From: an uncultured Clostridia bacterium
GTDB lineage: Bacteria; Bacillota; Clostridia; Christensenellales; CAG-917
Length of the DNA stretch: 6,330 nt
Direction of reading: 5' to 3'
Assembly (NCBI GenBank): GCA_947589635.1
Contig: CANQCC010000083.1
Location: forward strand, 1 to 6,330
Below are positions 5,685 through 6,330 of the stretch, in pieces. The position numbers were made by a program, and so were the translations under genes. Numbering within the stretch: the stretch's first letter is position 1; each line of letters starts with the position of its first letter. The notes beneath the pieces were generated by a model, which saw only the letters and a program-made list of their open reading frames with translations, was not told the DNA's origin and searched no databases.

Positions 5685-5712
5685 TTGACAGCGCATAATT
5701 TCGATGTATAAT
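5685..5712 (+). promoter_or_regulatory. Near-consensus SigA promoter of the 5743 gene
   Basis: TTGACA (5685-5690), a 16-base spacer and TATAAT (5707-5712): both hexamers are perfect, with spacing one base under optimum. Initiation would be near 5719, giving a leader of about 24 bases that begins just before the GGAGG at 5723-5727. Confidence 0.85.
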
Positions 5713-5742
5713 TGAAAACGACGGAGGCTTAAAGATAAAATA

Positions 5743-6330
5743 ATGGTCACATCGGGTTTGATCTGTCTTGAAGATGACTACCATTTTATGTACAAAGTGG
5801 GGCGCATTGATTATATGGAGTGGGGAGATGAGTTTGAGTATATTATCTCGCCAAATTACGCCGTTATTGATATGCTTCCCGATCATCTTTTTCATGGCAT
5901 CTCGGGTATTGACCTCTCGCTGAGACAAAATACATATAAAAGTCTCAATATAACTCCTGCATTTATCGCAGAAAGAACTCCATCTACCAATATAGCAAAT
6001 CTGAGAAACCTGTTCGAAGATAACGGTTCGGAAAAATCAAATCGCTTGGATTGGCTCATCAAGACGAACCATAGATATTTTGGTGACAGGATGTTTGTAA
6101 TCGAACTCAAAAATCATTCTAATATACAATGTCCGTCCGTGTTCGACTTGCCTTCAAGACGCAACATGCTCATCAAAAGATTGCTTGAAATAATATGCTT
6201 CGGAGATTATATCAAGACGAAGGAAATTGAAATCAACGATGCCAATCGAGCGGAATTTTATCGCTTTTTAATGCCTTTGTATGTGGATAAATTTGAAAGT
6301 GGCAAGCGCGCTCGGCTGCGCGGCATAGAA
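5743..6330 (+). CDS. Unknown protein, 3'-truncated by window edge; possible resolvase-type DNA-binding C-terminus
   Basis: An open frame of 196 codons from the ATG at 5743 to the last base, with no stop, so the C-terminus lies outside the window. It begins MVTSGLICLEDDYHFMYKVG and contains ISPNYAVIDMLPDHLF, RLDWLIKTNHRYFGDRMFVIE and SRRNMLIKRLLEIICFGDYI. It looks soluble, with no signal peptide or membrane span. I do not recognise the N-terminal domain. The final residues FESGKRARLRGIE resemble the Arg-rich segment (R-x-R-x-x-G-I-x-x-A-K) that precedes the helix-turn-helix of serine resolvases, but the resolvase catalytic domain is absent. GGAGG lies 15 bases before the ATG, an unusually long spacing. 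However, the perfect promoter and the short leader support this start, and no in-frame start lies closer. Codons are richer in A/T than in the other genes (AAT, ATA, TAT), which may reflect foreign origin. Confidence 0.82.
   Translation, partial: MVTSGLICLEDDYHFMYKVGRIDYMEWGDEFEYIISPNYAVIDMLPDHLFHGISGIDLSLRQNTYKSLNITPAFIAERTPSTNIANLRNLFEDNGSEKSNRLDWLIKTNHRYFGDRMFVIELKNHSNIQCPSVFDLPSRRNMLIKRLLEIICFGDYIKTKEIEINDANRAEFYRFLMPLYVDKFESGKRARLRGIE

Larger units (their letters stand above)
5421..5742. other. Intergenic region with possible breakpoint, terminator, inverted repeat and promoter
   Basis: Nearest the collagen gene, 5421-5450 is still in collagen register. A plus-strand coding-like tail (5447-5497) and a plus-strand terminator (5482-5521) follow. 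From 5522 to 5636 the sequence is AT-rich with no gene or clear promoter that I can support on either strand. At 5637-5673 there is a 10-bp inverted repeat, and at 5685-5712 the promoter of the plus-strand gene. I found no convincing promoter for the collagen-like gene. Confidence 0.6.

Noticed and set aside
5677..6110. Minus-strand open frames at 5677-5928 and 5892-6110
   Set aside because: They are antisense to the plus-strand frame from 5743, which has a near-perfect promoter and stays open to the window edge. The first also covers that promoter.
1..6330. CRISPR array, rRNA, insertion sequence or toxin-antitoxin pair
   Set aside because: I found no evenly spaced direct repeats, conserved RNA signature, transposase motif or small paired genes on either strand.

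Overview
The window looks like a low-to-mid GC member of the Bacillota, most likely an uncultured Clostridia-type gut bacterium. The evidence is GGAGG-type ribosome binding sites, SigA-like promoters, intrinsic terminators with T-runs, a BclA-like collagen/jellyroll surface protein, and a condensation-type acyltransferase next to small multi-spanning membrane proteins. This placement is inferred from style and gene content; no marker gene is present.

Layout, read on the minus strand from right to left. (a) 4593-5420 is a collagen-like surface protein: two Gly-X-Y segments, two copies of a 43-residue beta-type module and a C-terminal jellyroll-like domain, followed by a hairpin at 4566-4588. 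Its 5' end is not intact: there is no ribosome binding site, and the collagen register runs upstream past the first ATG into a stop. (b) 4290-2031 is a two-gene operon. A promoter at 4374-4403 drives a six-helix membrane protein (3379-4290) with a duplicated WHPxW helix pair, then an HxxxDG condensation/alcohol-acetyltransferase-like enzyme (2031-3335). It ends at a textbook terminator at 1977-2001. (c) 1847-225 is a second two-gene operon. An extended -10 promoter at 1878-1906 drives an HSL/BD-FAE-like alpha/beta hydrolase (933-1847), then a four-helix membrane protein with a lysine-rich tail (225-884). It ends at a terminator at 154-176.

Operons (b) and (c) pair an enzyme that probably makes an ester or amide bond with one that probably breaks one. 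Each enzyme travels with an uncharacterised membrane protein. A joint role in modifying and remodelling an acylated lipid, glycan or small molecule is an inference from proximity.

The right end changes character. After a 322-base gap, a plus-strand gene starts at 5743 and runs off the window edge (196 codons seen). It has a near-perfect promoter (TTGACA-N16-TATAAT) with a 10-bp inverted repeat just upstream. It is visibly richer in A/T codons than its neighbours. Its last visible residues resemble the start of the DNA-binding segment of serine recombinases, but no catalytic resolvase domain is seen, so its function is unknown. The gap also holds a plus-strand terminator directly behind what looks like an orphan C-terminal coding tail (ending at 5497). 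This suggests a rearrangement or assembly join at about 5446-5453.
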